From assembly GCF_018812025.1 (NCBI RefSeq), contig NC_063058.1, forward strand, positions 19,366,797 to 19,430,796: DNA of 64,000 nucleotides. Direction: 5' to 3'. The DNA comes from Megalobrama amblycephala (lineage: Eukaryota; Chordata; Actinopteri; Cypriniformes; Xenocyprididae). Of the stretch, positions 60,924-64,000 are shown in pieces (positions within the stretch are counted from its first letter, which is position 1; each line of letters begins with the position of its first letter). Made by a program: the position numbers and the translations under genes. A model generated the notes under the pieces. The model had not been told where the DNA came from, searched no databases, and saw only the letters and a program-made list of their open reading frames with translations.

Positions 60924-63073
60924 TTAAATTTATTTATTGTATGGCATTTTTGATAATTTTATAGATCGGCATCAATCCTGGACTGTTGTCAGCCTTCAAG
61001 GGAAGGCATTATCCAAATCCTGGGAACCATTTTTGTATGTATTATTCCAATTTTTTTCTTTGTAAAAGGATGTTTATATGTTTAGACTTGTCTTTTGATT
61101 TGAATGTCTCTTAGGGAAGTGCTTGTTTCTGTCCGGGCTGACTGAAGAACAGCTGAATCACATGCATGATCAGACACTACCTGAACGGTATGGCATAGGC
61201 TTCACCAATATGGTGGAGAGGACCACACCTGGGAGTAAAGACCTGTCAAAGTAAGAGTTTAACATTATCCATGAAAAAAGGTGCGGTCACATTTACTATT
61301 GTACGGCAAATTTTCGCAGATGAAATCTAGTCAATTTCAGTTGGAATTCATGCGACCGTAAATTTCATGTTTTGCAATGGATTCTCACGAATTCGCTGCA
61401 TTGACCAACAGAAATCTGCTTGTTTGAACGTGACTTCTGTGTGAGCTGAGCTTCATACATTGATACACTATTGAAAATTTTGCTAATGTGACTGCACCTT
61501 AAAATGAGTTCTTTCCCTAATTTGATGTTAAGTCCTAAGAAGATGCTTGATGTGAATACATTTGAAAAAAGTGTTGTTTTGCAGCAAAGAGATCCGTGAA
61601 GGTGGACACCAGCTTTTGGAAAAGCTCCAGAAGTACAGACCTTTAATCGCTGTGTTCAATGGAAAATGTAAGTCTTCGATTTGGTTTTGATTTAAGTCTA
61701 AACTCTCATTTATGGTGTAATATAACTCTTTATATATATTTCAGGTATTTACGAAACATTTTGCAAGGAGATTTTTGGAGTGAAGGCCAAGAACTTAGAG
61801 TTCGGATTGCAGCCCTACAAAGTGCCAGAAACGGAGACGGTATGAGTTTCTTTCTTGATAGCACCTTGAAGTTTCCTGTTTATAGTTGCATATTGATTAG
61901 ATATGAGGTTCTGTTGTCCAGGTTTGCTATCTGATGCCATCATCAAGCCCACGCTGTGCCCAGTTTCCTCGTGCTCAGGACAAAGTGCACTTCTACATCA
62001 AGCTAAAAGAGCTCAGGGATCAGCTGAAGGGAGTGGTGAAGGCTCCGGAGATCCAAGAGACAGACTACACATTTGATGTGACTCTGGCCAAAGGTGAAGA
62101 GTTTCACAATTTAAAGTCAGCATGGAAAGGAAGTTGCTATAGTTTTTTCTTCTCTATTGTGACGTATATCCAAGTAAAACAGCTTCTCGAGCAAGAAAAT
62201 ATGTAGGGCAGGACTTGTTTTTTCATCAGGAATTGATGCTATTGGTCGATCTCGAACACAGTCGGAGATATATTTAAAAATACCCTTGCTCCTTGAAGCT
62301 TTATAATGTTTTGCATCATACGTCGCTTTAGTGGTTACTCATTTGACGCAAGTCGACTTGCGCAGTATGCGTACTGTTGACTGCCGGAAGCTAGTTATTT
62401 TACTTTACCTACAAAAACCCATTGCTTCACTTCAGAAGGCCTTTATTAACCCCCTGGAGTCATATGGATTATTTTTATGATGGATGGATGCATTTTTTTT
62501 GGCTTCAAAATTTGGCCCCCCTTCACTACCATTATAAAGCTTGGAGGAGCAAGGATATTTTTAAATATAACTCTGATTGTGTTCGCCTGAAAGAAGATAG
62601 TCATATTCACATAAGATGGCTTGAGGGTGATTAAATCATGGGATAATTTTTGGGTGACCTAACCCTTTAAAAATACAAATAGTCCATTTTGATTTCAAGG
62701 TGACTTTAAAATGGTTTATTGATGTGCTGTTCGAAAACATGATGTTATCCAAAGTCTTTTGTAATCGTTTATTCTAGAGGATGCCAAAAGACTGGCAATC
62801 AAAGAAGAGCAGCATGACCCCGAGTACGAGGAGACCTGTGCACATGGATCATGGGGGGAACCACAACAAGCGTTCGGGGTCCATCCTTCTACAGATACAG
62901 GTACATACATATTGTGTTGTGTTCAAAAAGAATATGAACAATTTTATGTGTCAGGTGCTTGTAATAATTGTCAAAGCTCTCTAGACCAGGTAACGGACAA
63001 CCGGTGGACAATGCAGCCATTTGCAGACCAGATTCCAGACATCAGATGTAGCAACAACAACCGAACCACCTGA
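58898..63073 (+). CDS. tdg: G/T mismatch-specific thymine DNA glycosylase (TDG)
   Basis: TDG removes thymine or uracil from G mispairs and excises 5-formyl- and 5-carboxylcytosine in active DNA demethylation. Ten exons: 58898-58953, 59174-59454, 59537-59730, 60965-61034, 61115-61250, 61585-61667, 61745-61839, 61922-62093, 62778-62900, 62985-63073; total 1299 nt, 432 aa, against 410 in human. The N-terminus is Gln/Pro/Asp-rich with a 21-residue tandem duplication (61-102). A basic AT-hook-like stretch ([12 protein letters not shown]) precedes the UDG-fold core. The catalytic asparagine is N181 in IGINPGL. The insertion-loop motif [17 protein letters not shown] (310-326) and [11 protein letters not shown] are intact. 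The C-terminus keeps the family's FADQIP end. Intron 3 carries a Tc1-like remnant. The start chosen is the only ATG giving the family-like first exon. Confidence 0.95.
59803..59880. repeat. (TA)n microsatellite in tdg intron 3
   Basis: About 38 TA dinucleotides directly before the Tc1-like element, whose preferred target is TA. Confidence 0.85.
59886..60876 (+). mobile_element. Internally deleted Tc1-like element
   Basis: Ends CAGTGGTGTAAAAGTGCTTG and the complement of CAGTTGTGTGAAAAAGTGC, each leading into GCCCCC and CCTGATTTTTTTA. TA follows the right end. Only the catalytic half of a transposase remains. A 160-bp segment of it is tandemly duplicated (about 60435-60597 and 60597-60757). 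A short (TA/TG)n tract follows at 60883-60924. Confidence 0.85.
60053..60596 (+). pseudogene. Tc1-like transposase, catalytic part only
   Basis: The readable frame has [40 protein letters not shown] and [14 protein letters not shown], which are the D, D and E motifs of a Tc1 transposase. The N-terminal DNA-binding domain is absent and a stop follows VVYA at 60520. A second partial copy of the last segment follows. Not functional. Confidence 0.88.
61280..61500. repeat. Short TIR MITE in tdg intron 5
   Basis: Ends AAGGTGCGGTCACATTTAC and GCTAATGTGACTGCACCTTA are inverted copies. About 220 bp, with GCAAATTTTCGCAGA inside. A relative of its right half lies near 51340-51526. Confidence 0.6.
62448..62668. 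repeat. Solo copy of the TIR repeat seen at 54046-55013
   Basis: Shares ATTTTTATGATGGATGGATG and CATAAGATGGCTTGAGGGTG-type words with the uqcc6 intron repeat and ends TGACCTAACCCTTTAA. It lies in tdg intron 8; the rest of that intron (62094-62777) is unremarkable. Confidence 0.55.
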
Positions 63074-63365
63074 GAAATGTAGTTTCGCACAAAGACTGTT
63101 TGTCTGCACTGCATGTACTGAGAAGGACCAACTAAACATTTTTTATGGTTTTATTTAATGTTTGGCTATGTTTCTGAGTGATGATGCTGAGTTGTTACCT
63201 GGAATATTTATTGTATATGATTTGTGTGCGTGTGTGTGCAACAAAGCTTTGTTACTTGAAAGCTTGAATGAACGTGAGAATTGAGGATTTCTGTTTGAGA
63301 CATTTGTTAATTTCGTGCCTCTTTTTCTTTTTTTCTTTTTTAAAAAAATATTTTTAAAGGAAACT

Positions 63366-63842
63366 TTAATCACACTACTGTTCAAAAGTTTGGGGCTGGT
63401 AAGATTTTTGTAAAGAAATTAATACTTACAAAAAAAAAAAAAAAACTTTTAAAAGTGACAGTAAAAACATTTTTAATGTTACAAAAGATTAATATTTGAA
63501 ATAAACATTCTTGTAAACTTTTTATTCATCATAGAATCCTAAAAAAAAATGTCAATGTTTCTACAAAAATATTGAGTTAAACGGTTTTCAACATTAATAA
63601 TAAGAAATGTTTCTTTAACCATATCAGCATATTAGAATGATTTCTTAATTATTTCAAATTCGGCCTGCCATCACAGAAATATTTTTTTTCTTTAAAAAGA
63701 AAAGTTATTTTAAATTGTAGTAATACTTCACCAATATTACTGTTTTTACTGTATTTTTCATTAAATAAATGCAGCCTTGGTGAGCATAAGAGACTTTTTT
63801 CAAAAAAAAAATCTTACCGACTCCAAACTTTTGAATGTATGT
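63366..63842. repeat. Degraded Tc1-type foldback fragment downstream of tdg
   Basis: Left part ACTGTTCAAAAGTTTGGGG and right part CTCCAAACTTTTGAATGTA are inverted, with the family word AATGCAGCCTTGGTGAGCA near the right end. It is distantly related to 9891-10818. An AATAAA at 63500 inside it could serve the tdg transcript. 63843-64000 shows nothing recognisable. Confidence 0.55.
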
Positions 63843-64000
63843 TGACTGTTTTTGTTGAAATAGTTTCATATTTACTGAATTTATACCTTTCTGTGATATT
63901 GGGATTATTCTGAGAAGACATAATATTTGACATGCACATGTTTTTCAATAGGAGTATTTCAGCGTAACAAATTGCAAACCATGACTGGCCTCTGGAAGAG

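Overview
The window is vertebrate nuclear DNA, almost certainly from a teleost and probably a cyprinid or danionin fish. Its genes have spliced vertebrate exons with canonical GT-AG sites, AT-rich introns and many DNA-transposon-derived inverted repeats. I recognised proteins from family knowledge and placed exons by reading frame plus splice sites. In each of the six genes with both ends in the window, the summed exon lengths are a multiple of three. No database was searched.

Layout: 1-6613 holds the 5' part of fbxl13 (minus strand, 15 exons seen, the last leucine-rich-repeat exons off the left edge). It is head to head with armc10 (7541-12520, plus). Next is a 20-exon cation/H+ exchanger gene of the VNX1/Cax1 type (14962-27410, plus). 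Two class A GPCR genes follow on the minus strand: an orphan receptor with a very long acidic third intracellular loop (30085-32279) and a four-exon non-visual opsin (33910-39198). nt5dc3 (41059-53306, minus), the microprotein gene uqcc6/brawnin (53797-55226, minus) and tdg, thymine DNA glycosylase (58898-63073, plus), complete the window.

The left pair matches the neighbourhood on human 7q22. The right trio matches human 12q23.3, but without HSP90B1. Between them lie an exchanger and an opsin of kinds that mammals lack. The genes do not form a pathway: cilia/ubiquitin, mitochondrial outer membrane, endomembrane ion exchange, light or ligand sensing, a HAD hydrolase, complex III assembly and DNA repair are all represented.

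Most non-coding sequence is mobile-element debris: three Tc1-like elements with transposase remnants, hAT-like elements with 8-bp duplications, at least eight elements bounded by TTAA, long foldback elements, a TIR element carrying a roughly 1.3-kb minisatellite, and several nested insertions. I saw no virus, no LTR retrotransposon, no CRISPR array and no convincing RNA gene. No clearly new biological system was found. The best candidates for a second look are the opsin, the long-loop receptor, the satellite-bearing transposon and the repeat-expanded TDG N-terminus.
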